Positions 12,251 through 24,354 of a stretch of DNA of 64,000 bases are shown piece by piece. Every line of letters starts with the position of its first letter. Positions within the stretch are counted from its first letter, which is position 1. Both the position numbers and the translations under genes were made by a program. Source of the stretch: Sipunculus nudus (taxonomy: Eukaryota > Annelida > Sipuncula > Golfingiida > Sipunculidae); contig CM049308.1 in NCBI GenBank assembly GCA_026874595.1, positions 15,932,001 through 15,996,000 of the forward strand, given 5' to 3'. Under the pieces are notes generated by a model that saw only the letters and a list, made by a program, of their open reading frames with translations, made no database searches and was not told the origin of the DNA.

Positions 12251-12689
12251 ATTTTTCTGGCCATTTTTAGACATCAAATTCTGCCAGTAGGCAGCCCCTT
12301 TGGGCTAAGACCCTGAAGTATTAAAGATATTACCTTTTCTTACATTTTTATCCCAAAGAAGAATAACGAGAACTTCAGCTGGTGTGTGTATTTTGAGAAC
12401 ACAGATAATTCTGTGGAATCTGTGTACGAAATACTTTACAACATTGTGTAAACCCTGCAAAACAAAGCACAGCAGAGCTCAACAGCCCGGGGCTTTATAC
12501 GTCTGTTAGTCGTTGAATTTGATATAACTGATAGTGCCAGTCTAGGTGGTACCTGTGAAACAGGAAATCTGGGAACCTGTACATACCCACCGTCATGCCC
12601 AACTAGTGTGCATATACTGCGGCCTGTATATTGCTAAAACAGTATCTGACTGTCATTTTAATGCAAGTAAATATGTTTTAAATATGTGT

Positions 12690-12876
12690 ATGTTTAGATC
12701 ATTGTTTTAAACATTTTATTTTATTTTCAATGACTATTCTAATATGGGTATGTAATGTATATATCTTTGTCAATGTATATTTCTCTGTGATATTTCCAGG
12801 ACCCCATCAAAAAACAGCTGAACATGCTGAATGGGCCATCCTGGTAAAATATATGTATAAATAAAATAAATAAACA
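12690..12876 (+). mobile_element. LINE 3' untranslated end
   Basis: The stretch contains TTTCCAGGACCCCATCAAAA, then GCTGAATGGGCCATCCTGG, and ends in ATAAATAAAATAAATAAAC. A GGACCCCAT / GGGCCATCCTGG block followed by an (AATA)n tail is characteristic of L2/CR1-like LINE 3' ends in invertebrates. No RT sequence precedes it, so the insert is strongly 5' truncated. Confidence 0.6.
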
Positions 12877-13379
12877 AGTACCACTCAAGGGGTTTTATTT
12901 TTATTTTAGAAATCAAGATTGTATGATATTATTTTTTCCTCTTTATCGTCAATGTTACAACCCTGGCCTGCACAGAACTGAAAATACTGTGGAAAATCTC
13001 TTAATTTATCAATAAATAATCCCAACAAAGAATATAAGGATCCCTAACTGACATAAAAACTCTTCAAACTCTTCAAAAACACAGCAGAAGACCTTTGAGT
13101 TAATTAACAGCAGATTTTCCTGTCTTACATTTAATACATGAATGACCATAAACACTTCCATTTTTAACATGTAAATTCTCTGTCTTTGCAGCTGATCAGC
13201 TCACCACAATGGCGAAAACTGGAATATTTATACTTTACAAAAATATAGCTCAAAGACTACTGAAAAAATATAATTTCTGAATTAAAAAAATCATTTTTAA
13301 TTCTAAGTTTATAAATGGGAATTTTAAAAGCAACTCTAAAGATTGCTGGTTTATACCTATTGAGCACGGTAGCCATAGA

Positions 13380-13695
13380 GAAAATTATCTGGCTGTTTCG
13401 TGCAGAACTGTAAAAAGCTGTTTGGTGCTGCACTGTAATAGACTCTGTGGTTGGTCTAGCTGTATCCAGGGTTGTCATGTTCACAAGCTTCCAGACAGAC
13501 CAGGCTATGGTAGTGGCAGCACGCAGCCGGGATCAGAGCTATTTCCTGGCAGCCACAGGACAAGGAGTACCAAAACCCAAGCATGGTCTCGTATACCTTT
13601 CCTTAAAAGTGTCCTGGTTTTGGACTAGGTATTCTATTTCACAAACTTTGCTTGAAATATTGTCCCATTTCTTAAAGCAACCATCACTTTATTAA
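13380..13695 (+). other. GC-richer segment open on both strands, unassigned
   Basis: A plus-strand frame from about 13400 runs open to a stop at 13693 and includes VVGLAVSRVVMFTSFQTDQA and RDQSYFLAATGQGVPKPKHG. The minus strand is open over the same stretch. The composition differs from the AT-rich surroundings. I do not recognise either peptide. It could be a relic of a gene or transposon. Confidence 0.2.
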
Positions 13696-13699
13696 AGCA

Positions 13700-14695
13700 A
13701 ATAGTGTTATCATTAAATTTAATGATTAATGGAAGATGGCAGAGCTATGATTGGGAGATTAATATCGAAAATTAGGAACTTAAACATGTTTTCTGTTATC
13801 ATGACACTGTATCAATGATCAGCATTATAATAACGGCAGCGATCTTTCACCACCAAACCCACACTGAGACTATCAAGTGTTCTGCATACAAACCAATGAC
13901 GTGATCACACTTAATCACAGATATCTATCTGGCCTGTCATATTTGCTCAACTCCACTTGTTTCTATGTTATTGATTACCCTTTTATTCATTAGTATATTA
14001 CTCAGAACTGCTATATCATTATTTGGTCAGGATCTGGCAAAAAGGACAAAACGCTATTACCAAAACAATCGAATGCAGCTCCACAGCCTAGAAATATTCC
14101 ACAACTATTCCATCATTTTAGATATTTCCTAGATGTGAATTCAACATAATTATTAATTATAAATACATTTATTTGTCATAGTTTATCAATCATAATGAAA
14201 TCAAACCCCTTTGACAAAGTTATATCCAGCTACAGCTGAGGAATGAAACCAATACTTAATAAGGATAAGCTACATAATTTGGGCCTGATGGGGACACCTC
14301 CAAAAACACTGAAAACAAGAAAAGTTGATCTTTGGAAAAGATGTTGTTTGTCCCAGACCTATCATGGAAGTAGCTGCATGAGAGGTTTAGAATAACAGTG
14401 GGAAATTTGAGGGACACTTCCTAAAAGGACTGATGATGTAATAACAGTAAAAAACATTGTTGTCTGTGTTACCTTGAAAACTAGCCCTTAATGCGAGGCA
14501 TCAATGGTGTAAGTATGGTGACTGTGCCTCAAATTCTAATAAGTTAAATGTTGCACTGACATCATTTTAGCAAGATCGCCTCTGTGAACTTAAACAATAC
14601 ATCAGGGTCATATATATTTGAACTTAACCTAGCTCTCTATGTGGGGCATCATTGGTGCGAGTATATTAAATGTATATATTTAGGATACATGTACA
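13700..14695. other. Unassigned AT-rich DNA
   Basis: Nothing recognised. The stretches 10570-11400, 12260-12690, 12880-13380 and 14910-15840 are similar, with a G12 run at 15610. Confidence 0.5.
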
Positions 14696-14699
14696 CTGG

Positions 14700-14905
14700 T
14701 GCAAACAATATTTTAACATAATATGGTCAGGACCAATATTATGTAATATGGTCAGGAACAATATAATAAATTATCATAGTCAGAACCAATATTATGTTAT
14801 ATGGACTTTTAACTAATTTTATAATGTAATATGGTCTTAACCAATATTTTAATGTAACACTGATCAGGACTAATTTTACAGTGTAATATTGGTCGACCAG
14901 GATGA
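14700..14905 (+). repeat. Short tandem repeat, TAATATGGTCAGGACCAATATT type
   Basis: Five to six units of about 33-42 bp share AATATGGTC followed by ACCAATATTATG. The unit contains GGTC and GACC in inverted order, so it can pair with itself. Confidence 0.7.
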
Positions 14906-15839
14906 CTGAACTTCCTTGAGTTTGTGCCTGTTAAACAAATGTGCAGTCCTTAGACTGCTTGCAGCATGCCTCCAACCTTGGGTTTCATGCAGTCTCCCCT
15001 TGGCTGAGCTGGTAAGCCTGTGATTACCAACCACAAATCAACAGGGATGTCTCCAGAAAATCACAAGACGACATAACCTGCATGGTTATCTGTATCTACA
15101 GAACATCAGATGCGGCAACTGGGAAATGATGCTTGTAAAGTAAGTGCTTAGTTTAATGCATAAATTAATTATTATGCCTGCACTAATGCAAGATATCCCT
15201 TTTTTGGTTCTTTAAAAATAGGTACCTAGGTCTATGGCAGGAGGCTCTGTCTACTGAATGGAGAAGGAATCAAATTGATAGGAATTAGGGGTTTAAGATT
15301 TCAAACTTTATATCATGTGAATGAGAATAGGAATAAACCAAATGTTAAAACCTGTTATTAATTTAGAGTACACCCCTGAGATTCTATCAATATTGCCCAT
15401 TCGCCCTAGAGGAAAAAAAAATTGCCTAGGGGACCAAACTGGAGACATGCTGTTCTAAAATACAATGCCTTAAAGCTTGATAACATTCATTAAATATAGG
15501 GTAAATCAATTAAATTTTGTGGCAGATATACATGAACTTTTATATTTCTAATTGCAGTGCCTTTTGACCCACTTCATCTTTGTTCACAACCGCATATAGC
15601 TTTTTTTTAGGGGGGGGGGGGACACATAAGCTGTAAATCCTTAAGGGTCATTATAGGGTTAAATATGCCCATGTATGGTCTTAAACAATAATTAATCATC
15701 TCAGCTTGATATGGGATCAATCAAGGTTCCAGATACATTCATTTTCTTTTGACCATAATACCTTCATAACTGAATGTATGTGTGGCCCATGAGGCATGAC
15801 ACTGTACCAGGGCCCTGACTGGTCAGCTACACTGTGCAT

Positions 15840-16185
15840 TCAAGTGAAGTGTTAAGCTGTGTGGCCACTTATGCGGTACAGATCGGATACGGATGCGTTT
15901 TTAATCGCGCATATGGAATAAAGAAGGAGTGTGTCCACTTATGTGGTGCGGTATGCGTGCGACATGCGGAAACGGATACGTTTTTTAAAAAGCGGACCAT
16001 GTAGCCGCGGGTATGGAAACCGCGTGGAAACGTATGCGGAAACGTGCCATTTTGTAGAGGTTAAAGAGAGTGAAAGACCTAAAAACGCACTGAAAAACGT
16101 ATCTAATGGACACACACATACAAAATATCCGCATACGTATCCGCGGCGCACATGCACCGCATCCGTACAAGTGGACACGCGGCTT
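15840..16185. mobile_element. CG-rich MITE with GTGTCCACTT termini
   Basis: GTGTCCACTT at 15931-15940 pairs with AAGTGGACAC at 16169-16178. Inside, both ends are built from variants of CGCATACG / CCGCATCCG in opposite orientation. A partial left end (TGTGGCCACTTATGCGG) stands at 15860, so it may be a doubled or composite copy. Overlapping frames on both strands (60-99 codons) are by-products of its even base composition. Confidence 0.6.
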
Positions 16186-16214
16186 TATCCCCAGATGGCA
16201 AACAATAACCTATT

Positions 16215-16405
16215 AAATGAAGTGTTCTGAAGAGGTGATCAGCAATGACCAATGGAATGAGGTATAACAGTGAGTGCTCAGTCAGTCTGACTAATCAAAT
16301 GAAATGTTGTAATCAGGTGATCAATATTGACCAACCAAATAAGGTGTTAAAATCATATGACCAACACTAACCAATCAAATGAGGTGATAATATAATCTGC
16401 TGAAT
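16215..16405 (+). repeat. Short tandem repeat around GACCAATCAAATGAGGTG
   Basis: About four units of 45-50 bp share AAxCATxTGACCAAxxCTGACCAATCAAATGAGGTG-like sequence. Copies diverge by 15-25 percent by eye. Confidence 0.65.
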
Positions 16406-16409
16406 CGGC

Positions 16410-17970
16410 ACCTTTGTTTCATGGTTGGTGATTAAGGTAACAAGGCCTGTAATGGCATCACAGACAGGTAACTGGTTCACTTCCAGATCATTTCATACAG
16501 TCAACAAGACTATTTCTTGGTTTATTTGCCCTGGGTTATCACAGTAAACCAGATATTTACATATACTGTGAAGTGTGCCCTGGAATCACAAGTATCCTGA
16601 CAGATCCCCATAAATTTTTAATACTTTAGCAATATATTAAATTCTTGAGTGGATGATGTTGATATTGAACAAGGTAAAGAAGCACAATGGAGACCAGAAC
16701 AAAGAGGAATGATGATAGTTTAGCGTGACTGGGCAGACTGCAGTAAAACACTACAGCTCACATTCCTTCAAGGTTTATAAAAACAGGCAAAATTGGTGAA
16801 GGTTTTCTAATGGTAATGGTAATCTTGCTGTATAACTGTCATCAATCTCATCATGTACTATCTATAATTAGCTAATTAATGATTTAACTTTAATCATAAA
16901 TATGTCAACAATATCATCCATGCTTCATGTTTTAACAATATCATCAATGTTTCAACAGTACAACCAAAATTTTAAATATATTATCACTAGCTACCAATCA
17001 CATAATGATATCCTTTAAGGCATTGTGGCCAGAACACCAATTAGCACCCCTCCCCCCCCCCCCCCCCCAGCACACATGCACATGTGTAAAACATAGGAAC
17101 AGTAACAGTTTATTTCTTTGGTGTAGCCTAACCTAAGAATAAATATTACAGATTCACGGGGTGAAAGAAGCAGCTCTCAATGTACAATCCCTCTCTTTAT
17201 CCATCCTGATATTCTGATTTTAATATACTTTAAATGCTATTTCCAAAATCTCTAGGTCTAAAGCTAAGAATACATATGTGCTGAATACAGATCTTACATA
17301 TAAAAATTCATATTTACTAAATAAGTAATGTGAGATTCCATATGTGCAGATCCAACAGTCTAAATGCAAATTCCTGCCAAACGAACTGCAACATATATAT
17401 AGCAATGTTCGCAGTTCTGCATGGTATCCTGGAGTTACACACATACAAAAATATGCATGTTGCCTAGCCAGTACCTATGAAATCTCTCAACACGTTTTCC
17501 ACACGCCATATTCTGCATGCCACATTCCACATTCTGTGCATGTGGAATCATATTTTAAGTCTATAACACTAAAGCTAATTCTTCAGATTACATTTATCAA
17601 GGAGAGGCCTGGATGGGAGACATGGTAATTAACTTCTTTGTTATAGCGACCAGCTTCTGTAGGTGGTGCTGTCTAAGAAGTATGACCATTTCATTATTGT
17701 TAATCTGCACCTATAGATATTGTGATTGTGATCACCTCCAAAATTTCAAACCATTTTTATTTCAAGAATATGTCGAAGCTGTTCAATTGTGTATTGAATA
17801 AGGATAAAGATAACCATATGATAAGAAGGATGTCTTATTGAGCCTTCTGCATTTCAGGATTTACAGACACGGAGCTAAGAATAATCAAGAAGTCATTACC
17901 AGTAATTACGATGGCACAAAGAACCTCTAAGGTTTTACTGAGACTACATCAGTATACAATTAAAGAACTA
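16410..17970. other. Unassigned DNA
   Basis: Weak short repeats only: AACAATATCATC words near 16905-16945 and CACATTC/TGCATGCCAC words near 17500-17540. Frames at 17220-17801 carry no recognisable domain. Confidence 0.5.
17052..17068 (+). repeat. C17 homopolymer
   Basis: Uninterrupted C tract followed by AGCACACATGCACATG. Confidence 0.9.
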
Positions 17971-17974
17971 TTGA

Positions 17975-18045
17975 GGGACCTTTACTCCATATAGTCCAAC
18001 ACCTTAACCACTGTGCTACAACCTGCTCCATCAACCAAAAGTTGG
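17975..18045 (-). mobile_element. Possible tRNA-like SINE remnant
   Basis: On the minus strand, TAGCACAGTGGTTAAGGTGT has the form of an A box of a SINE head. No B box or tail was found. Confidence 0.3.
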
Positions 18046-18120
18046 ATTTCTTATACACAGACAAATACAAAACATTGACAACAACATTGGTCAAAGTACA
18101 TTTCTTCAATTTTAGTTGTG

Positions 18121-18690
18121 GAGGTAAAAAAATGCCAAATAACAGTGAGCATCTTGGGAGGTAAAACTATGCCTAATTTCAGTGGGCATCTTTGGAAGTA
18201 AAACTATGCCTGATTTCAGTGGGCATCTTTGGAGGTTAAACTATGCCAAATTTCAGTGGGCATCATTGGAGGTAAAACTGTGCCTAATTTCAGTGAGCAT
18301 CTTTGGAGGTAAAACTATGCATAATTTCAGTGGGCATATTTGGAGGTAAAACTATGCCAAATATTTGTGGGCATCTTTGAAGGTAAAAATATGCCACATA
18401 TTAGTGGGCATTTTTTTAAGTAAAATATGCCAAATATTAGGGGGCATCTTTGAAGGTAAAAATATGCCAAATATTAGGGGTCATTTTTGGAGGTTAAAAT
18501 ATGCCAAATATTAGTGGGCATTTATGGAGGTAAAAATATGCCAAATACCAGTGGAACTTTTTGAGGAAAAAATATGGCTAATTTCAGTGGGCATCTTAGG
18601 AGGTAAAATAAGCCAAATATTAGTGGGCATCTCTGGAGGTAAAAATATGCCAAATATCAGTGGGCATCTTTGGAGGTAAAGATATGACCA
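18121..18690 (+). repeat. 37-bp minisatellite, about 15 copies
   Basis: The unit is close to GGAGGTAAAACTATGCCTAA then TTTCAGTGGGCATCTTT; GGGCATCTTT anchors are 37 bp apart at 18184 and 18221. Copies from 18360 on carry a GCCAAATATTAGTGGGCA variant, so the array has two subfamilies in blocks. There are no unique spacers. Confidence 0.9.
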
Positions 18691-18699
18691 GTGGACCAG

Positions 18700-19857
18700 C
18701 CAGAGAAACAAGACAAATGTTGGCCAGACCTATATTCCTAAGACCTGGTTCTGGGTCCTTGTCTGCACCTTGGGCTTAGCATGCAGTCGATCAAAGCAGG
18801 TGGATCAATTACTGCCAGCACATGGTGCGCTACTGATGCACCAGTCTGACCATATATTCCAGGCTGTCTGTACCGATACCAGCATCCTGTGGCAATTACT
18901 CACAGCCCTCATGGTAAACTTCATATACACACTGGTTTAATGAAGCAGCATTAATTCATTACACCTAATTAGCTGTCAATCAAACAAGACTGATTTACCC
19001 GCTACCAGTGGGTAAGTGTAGGTTTTCTGTTATGATGGCAGATTAATTTTACTGTTTGAGGTGGATTTAACCACAGGCTTTGCTCTCTGTTATAGATACA
19101 GATCCTTTAACATGGATTTAAACAGATTTAACATTCCTGGATCTCCATGAATGCACACAGAGTTTTAATTATGAACATTGTGTTTTGGTGGATTCAATAA
19201 TGAATAACTCACTGGGCTGAAATAATGGATTTGCAGTTGATTAGAGAAAGTATGGTGGTTTGTTGACAGAAGCTTTTACAGTAGAATTTTAAAGGCAAAA
19301 CATGCGACTCTTTGGAGAAAAATAGGATTTGTACAGCTCAACAGATTATGCTCTAAAGAGGGCACTGGGTTAGTGGACCTGTACAAGATCCACAGGGAAA
19401 CTCAGTTGACTGGACAGATACAGAAATAAAGGTGATCCTGAGATATAACAGTGGATCCTTGTTAAAACATGCAGACAAACCTTAATATATGCCTCTGCAG
19501 TATATATATATATATATTTATATGCTCTCACAGCATTTAAAAAAAAATACATTCAACTCTATACCCTTTGCATTGGATCTCAGACTGAGGTTTTGCTAGT
19601 CAAACTATTATTGAGGATTTGGGCCTAGTTCCAAATAAAGTGTTATCCCACCTTAACTTTTCTGACACACACATCCTTGCCACCAAATTCTGTCTGCAGA
19701 TAGATTTGCACCTGAATCCTGTATTCAGAGTACTTTTGTGTCAAATCCCATGCCCCTTATAAATTCTTGACAAGTTTATTGAACCTGCTTATGCAGGGTG
19801 CCATTTTGTGTACACAAAAAGACCTGTATTCCATAGGTCTCATTGTTGAAATCATGA
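18700..19857. other. Unassigned DNA between two arrays
   Basis: No gene recognised. A short TA run lies at 19499-19520. On the minus strand I looked for the second DEP exon of the RGS gene here and did not find it. Confidence 0.5.
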
Positions 19858-20130
19858 GTAAACCACAATTCAAAAGAACTATTTTCTGGACACCATGGCA
19901 AGAGACACCTTTCCGAACTTTTCCCCTACTAAACTAGTTCAGTGTCATCACTTGGAATATCATAAAGGAGTTGATTCATGGGTTTACAGAATACCATTTA
20001 TCTGCATTAAGCTTCACCGCTCATTTCTCTGACCTATATTCATTCACTACAGTGCTCATCCATCAGTTTAACAGTTGGAGATAGACAAGTCAAACCTGAA
20101 GTGGGGCGTTGTGTTTGCTTGTTAATTTGT
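19858..20130 (+). repeat. Left copy of a direct duplication flanking the 31-bp array
   Basis: This segment, starting CAAAAGAACTATTTTCTGGA, recurs at 20738-21080. Shared landmarks include CCCCTACTAAACTAGTTCAG, TTACAGAATACCATTTATCT and GTTTTGTACAGT. Identity is about 90 percent by eye. Confidence 0.85.
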
Positions 20131-20715
20131 TTGATGTTTTGTACAGTGACAATCTTTCATTGTGATATTTGTCCTGATGAAACCATGTATAGTGATGTTT
20201 TGTCCTGTTGCAATCATGAATAGTAATATTTTGTAGTGTTACAATCACACAGTTTTCTTTTGTCTTGTGATGTTTTGTCTGGTGACAATCACACAGAGTG
20301 ATGTTTTGCAGTATGACAATCACACAGAGTGATGTTTCATCAATTGATAATCATGTATAGTGATGTTTTGCCCTGCACAACAATCAAGTAGAGAGAAGTT
20401 TTGTCCTTTGACAGTCACACAGAGTGATGTTTTGTCTTGTGACAATCACACAGAGTGATGTTCGTCCTGTGACAATTATGTATACTGATGTATTGTAGTA
20501 TGACAATCACACAGAGTGGTTTCTCCATGTGATGATCATGTATAGTGATGTTTTGTCTTGTCACAATCACACAGTGATGTTTTGTCTTGTGAAAATCACA
20601 CATAGTGATGTTTTGTCTTGTGACAATCACACAGAGTGATGTTTTGTCTTGTGAAAATCACACAGAGTGATGTTTTGTCTTGTGATAATCACACACAGTG
20701 ATGTTTGTCAAAATT
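20130..20715 (+). repeat. 31-bp minisatellite, about 18 copies
   Basis: The unit is TGACAATCACACAGAGTGAT followed by GTTTTGTCTTG. The last six copies (20530-20715) are nearly the same; earlier ones are worn. Minus-strand frames of 71-77 codons here translate the repeat and are not genes. Confidence 0.9.
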
Positions 20716-20737
20716 ATAGGTATTTACCACACGTACT

Positions 20738-21090
20738 CAAAAGAACTATTCTCTGGACACTGTGTAAAGAGACACATTTCCAAACGTTTCCCCTACTAAA
20801 CTAGTTCAGTGTCATTACTTGGCATTTCATGAAGGAGTTGATTCATGGGTTTACAGAATACCATTTATCTGCATTAAGCTTCACTGCTCATTTCTCTGAC
20901 CTATATTCATTCACTAGGGTACTCATCAATCAATTTAATATTTGGAGATAAACAAGTCAATTTTGAAGTTAAGTGTTGTGTTTGCTTGTTAGTTTGTTTA
21001 ATGTTTTGTACAGTAACATTCTTTCATTGTGATATTTGTCCTGTTGAAATCATGTTTAGTGATGTTTAGTCCTTTTGCAATCATGTATAA
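20738..21090 (+). repeat. Right copy of the direct duplication, with array remnants at its end
   Basis: It matches 19858-20205 in the same orientation and runs into a few worn 31-bp units (TGATATTTGTCCTGTTGAAA and so on). Array and flank were therefore duplicated together, after which the left array expanded. Confidence 0.85.
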
Positions 21091-21094
21091 TCAA

Positions 21095-21372
21095 GTTAAT
21101 CTTAACAGTCCTTGAAAATAGCTGTTTTTACTTTGAAGTTCTTGATGTCCTTGAATTTTTTAGCAGAGATACCACTTCTGTTTTGAGTTCCTCATACAAG
21201 CATATTAGTAGATTCTGTACATACACTCGTTTTTACCAACTTAGGTATGATTACAGTATCATATCAACCATTAAATAAGCTCTTCAAAATTTGTAAAATT
21301 GGAGCCTGAGTGACCTTGAAAAGTCCTTGAAATCTGACCCAAGAGAGGTGTGCAAACCCCGAACCTAATCAT
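21095..21372 (-). mobile_element. hAT-like MITE remnant (GGTTCGGGGTTTGCACAC end)
   Basis: The right side reads, on the minus strand, GGTTCGGGGTTTGCACACCT, and the interior has the CAAGGACTTTTCAAGG and AAGTCCTTGAA-type words common in hAT-derived MITEs with CAGGGTTCGCACAC termini. The left terminus is eroded. It lies 150 bp downstream of the RGS exon. Confidence 0.45.
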
Positions 21373-21522
21373 ATCTCTTGGATTTTTGTCTTCACATGCA
21401 TGAATGCAGCAATGTTACATCAATCAGTCATTGAATGACTTGACAAGTGGATTTGCTATACGTGTGGTTGTTCAATCCGAAATATGTTGAGTAAGCATAC
21501 TATGAGGTGATCTATGACTGAC

Positions 21523-21619
21523 CTGTGAAGACGCTTGGAATCTTGGACATGAAGCTTTTAACAGTCCTAACTGGTACTCCTGTGTGCTCATCTTGCATCC
21601 GATCAACAATAAGCTCCAT
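21523..21619 (-). CDS. RGS7: Internal exon of an R7-family RGS protein (start of DEP domain, RGS6/7 type)
   Basis: The 97-bp exon reads on the minus strand as 32 codons plus one base. It begins [11 protein letters not shown] and runs through [19 protein letters not shown], which I recognise as the opening of the DEP domain of R7 RGS proteins; RGS6 and RGS7 have the same motif with few changes, whereas RGS9/11-type DEP domains differ clearly. The acceptor is TTTTGTGTTTCAG directly before the ATG and the donor is G|GTCAGT, so both borders are canonical; phase is 0 in, 1 out. R7 RGS proteins are GTPase-activating proteins for Gi/o alpha subunits; they pair with G-beta-5 through a GGL domain, and the DEP domain binds R7BP/R9AP membrane anchors, mainly in neurons. 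No other DEP, GGL or RGS exon was found, so the neighbouring exons lie in very long introns or outside the window. A 2.7-kb Helentron-like repeat starts only 89 bp upstream. In vertebrate RGS7 this exon is preceded by a short coding exon, so the ATG may be internal rather than the start codon. Confidence 0.9.
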
Positions 21620-22444
21620 CTGAAACACAAAACTAACACTAATTTAAGGGGCCTAATCACATAATTAACCTTTTATAAATTAAAGGTAAACCTTTGGTGC
21701 TTTTATAAACAAGGGCCCCACAGGTCACGTCCCTCAGCTGAATTTTGGAAAATATTAGTAACTGCAAAATATTTTTATTTCTTATGGTTTTTCCATGTAT
21801 ATTACCATTTGAAAAGCTAAGAGAAAATAGCCCAGCTTAAATGAAACTCTGTAAATTATAGAATAATGGACATGAGCTAAAGCATATGGACTGAGAAATC
21901 AATGAAACTTTTGGCCTGAAACCATTTAGTGATGCACCCAGGGAAAAAATGGGCCTACAGTAAGTGTCATATAAAAATTCCATTTCATAAACAAATAATG
22001 TGTGAAGGTAATTAAGTTTTCAAAAGTTAAATATATGGCCATATGAGTTAAATATTAATCCCACAAAGTTTGACCAATATTCCTAATTTTAAAAACTAGG
22101 TTTAACAGTGTTATTCACACCTAGGCCTGCCAACTTTAAGAGATATATTTATATCTTCTTAAATCTTGTCAGTTAGCACTTACATTAGGTCCTAATATTT
22201 TACCATATTTGAATATTAGGATTAAATTCCTGAACATTTTTTCTTAAAAAAAAATCAAAATTGTCCAAGTCTCAACAAAAAGAATTTTTTTAACATTAAA
22301 ATTATAAGCTTTGTCTTGTATATTAGTCCTGTGTATCGAAGCGGTGGGTCAGGGAAGGGTCTCTGTTGTTACTGTTCATCGCTCAAAAAGTGAAATTATA
22401 AGATTCATTTTGTTTAGAGTACAGGTCTGTCAACATAATGGGGT

Positions 22445-22459
22445 GGGGGGGGGGGGGGG
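22445..22459 (+). repeat. G15 tract followed by GA repeat
   Basis: The tract lies within Helentron-like copy c, outside its core modules; a (GA)6 run follows. Confidence 0.9.
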
Positions 22460-23471
22460 AGAGAGAGAGAAAGGCTCCCTGTGGTATTTATGCTGGAAGC
22501 CTGATCAAGCTCAACAAGAGAAAGGGCTTGCCCGAGTGATGGGATTACATAACAGCCTGGGGAGCATAGAGAGTTATATTTATGCTAATTACTTTAAAAA
22601 AATTGCAAATTTCAGATCTAATTTTCGGTATACAATTGAATCTTGATTAAATGATGTTATATTCCTGAAAAAAAGTCTCAGCCATTCTTATGTTAAGTGA
22701 GTAAATATATATCCTGATTTTTTACAAGGTGCATTATGTTTGGGCCTATAACTTCAACAAATTATGCAATACTGACCTAAATTTTGGTATGTACATAGGA
22801 AATGTATGGAAGAATATGAATATTTACAATTACATCTAACATTATGCCAATTTTTGGATTACCAGGTAAACAAAAGTGGGGTCATGATGCTAGAAAATAC
22901 AAATACATTATGGCATCTAAAAAACTTCAATAGCTAGACTTTTTTTTAAGCTTATACTTTCAAATTCAAAATTTATCAGATTAAATCCATATGTAAACTG
23001 GCTGTGAAAATTAAATCAAAAGTACTTATAAGAAAAAAACATGCCATGGTCAAATTTAGGCAAAAGTTAAGGTACCAATTTTTTATTTTTGCTAATATTT
23101 TAAAAATTTAACAGATTTTCATCTAATTTTGGGTATACAATTTAATTTTGATTAAAAAAAAAAGTCCATAGCTTTAAAATGTTTTGTGTTAAGTGATCAA
23201 ATATCTTTCCTGATTTTTTACAAAATGCATTATGTTTGAGCCCATAACTTTTTTAAATCATATAATACAGACCTATTTTCTGGCATGTACATAGGAACTA
23301 TATAGAGGAATATCTATGGTAAATATGAAGAAAAACAGATGAGTGGTTTTGATATTAGGCAGTCCTGAAGTGTGAAAATAGGTTTTTAATAAAAAATTGA
23401 GGTTTTTCCTTAATTTCTCAAAGGAATGAAGTCACAAAGACCCAGTTTTCAGCTTGGTAGGAGATCTTGGG

Positions 23472-23645
23472 GACATCTAACATTATGCCAACAACCTTGG
23501 GAGCATAGAGCGCTGCACTGAATGACCAACAGGGACCACAGTGGACTTCTAACATTATGCAAACATCTAACATTATGCCAACAACCTTGGGAGCATACAG
23601 AGCTGCACTGAATGACGAACAGTGACCACAGTGGACTGCTTGACA
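23472..23645 (+). repeat. Tandem duplication inside copy c
   Basis: A stretch starting CATCTAACATTATGCCAACA and ending GGACCACAGTGGACT is present twice in a row, about 105-115 bp apart, with few differences. It is not seen in the other Helentron-like copies here. Two minus-strand frames across it (88 and 71 residues) are by-products of the duplication. Confidence 0.75.
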
Positions 23646-24354
23646 ATGTAAGGGAATACAACAAGAGCCTCCAAAAAAATTCAATAACTAGCCTAATTTT
23701 GCAGCTTTTATTTTCAAATTTAAGATTTTAACAGATTAAATCTTTATTTGTACATGCTGTGAAAATTAGATCAACAGTACTTACAGGAAAAAAACGTGCC
23801 ATGGTCAAAGTTGGGCAAAATTTAAGGTACCAATTTTTTATTTTTTGTTAATATTTTAAAAAGTTTAACAGATTTTGATCTAATTTTGGGTATACAATTT
23901 AATTTTGATTAATTAAAGTTATATTACTGGAAAAAAGTCCATAGCTTTAACATGTTTTGTGTTAAGTGATCAAATATCTTTCCTGATTTTTTACAAAATG
24001 CATTATGTTTGGGCCCATAACTTTTTTAAATTATATAATACAGACCTAATTTCTGGCATGTACATAGGAACTATATAGAGGAATATCTATGGTAAATATG
24101 AAGAAAAACAGATGAGTGGTTTTGATATTAGGCAGTCCTGAAGTGTGAAAATAGGTTTTTAATAAAAAATTTAGGTTTTTCCTTAATTTCTCAAAGGAAC
24201 AAAGTCGCAAATACCCGGTTTTCGGCTTGGTAGGAGATCTTGGGGACATCTAACATTATGTTGAATTTTGGATTCCTAGGTCTTACGGTTTCAAAACGTG
24301 CCACATCTACGGACGGACGGACGGATGGACGGACAGACGGACAATGGACCACGA

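Noticed and set aside
15931..16230. 99-codon frame
   Set aside because: It spans a CG-rich MITE with both strands open; no protein family.
18121..18690. CRISPR array (37-bp period)
   Set aside because: There are no unique spacers between units, the repeat itself varies, and the window is eukaryotic. The same applies to the 31-bp array at 20130-20715.
24046..24249. Conserved minus-strand small protein in the core modules of copies a-d
   Set aside because: Frames starting MSPRSPTKP or MSPKSPTMP recur in several modules, but the differences between copies are mostly amino-acid changing and frames break in others, so sequence relatedness alone explains them.
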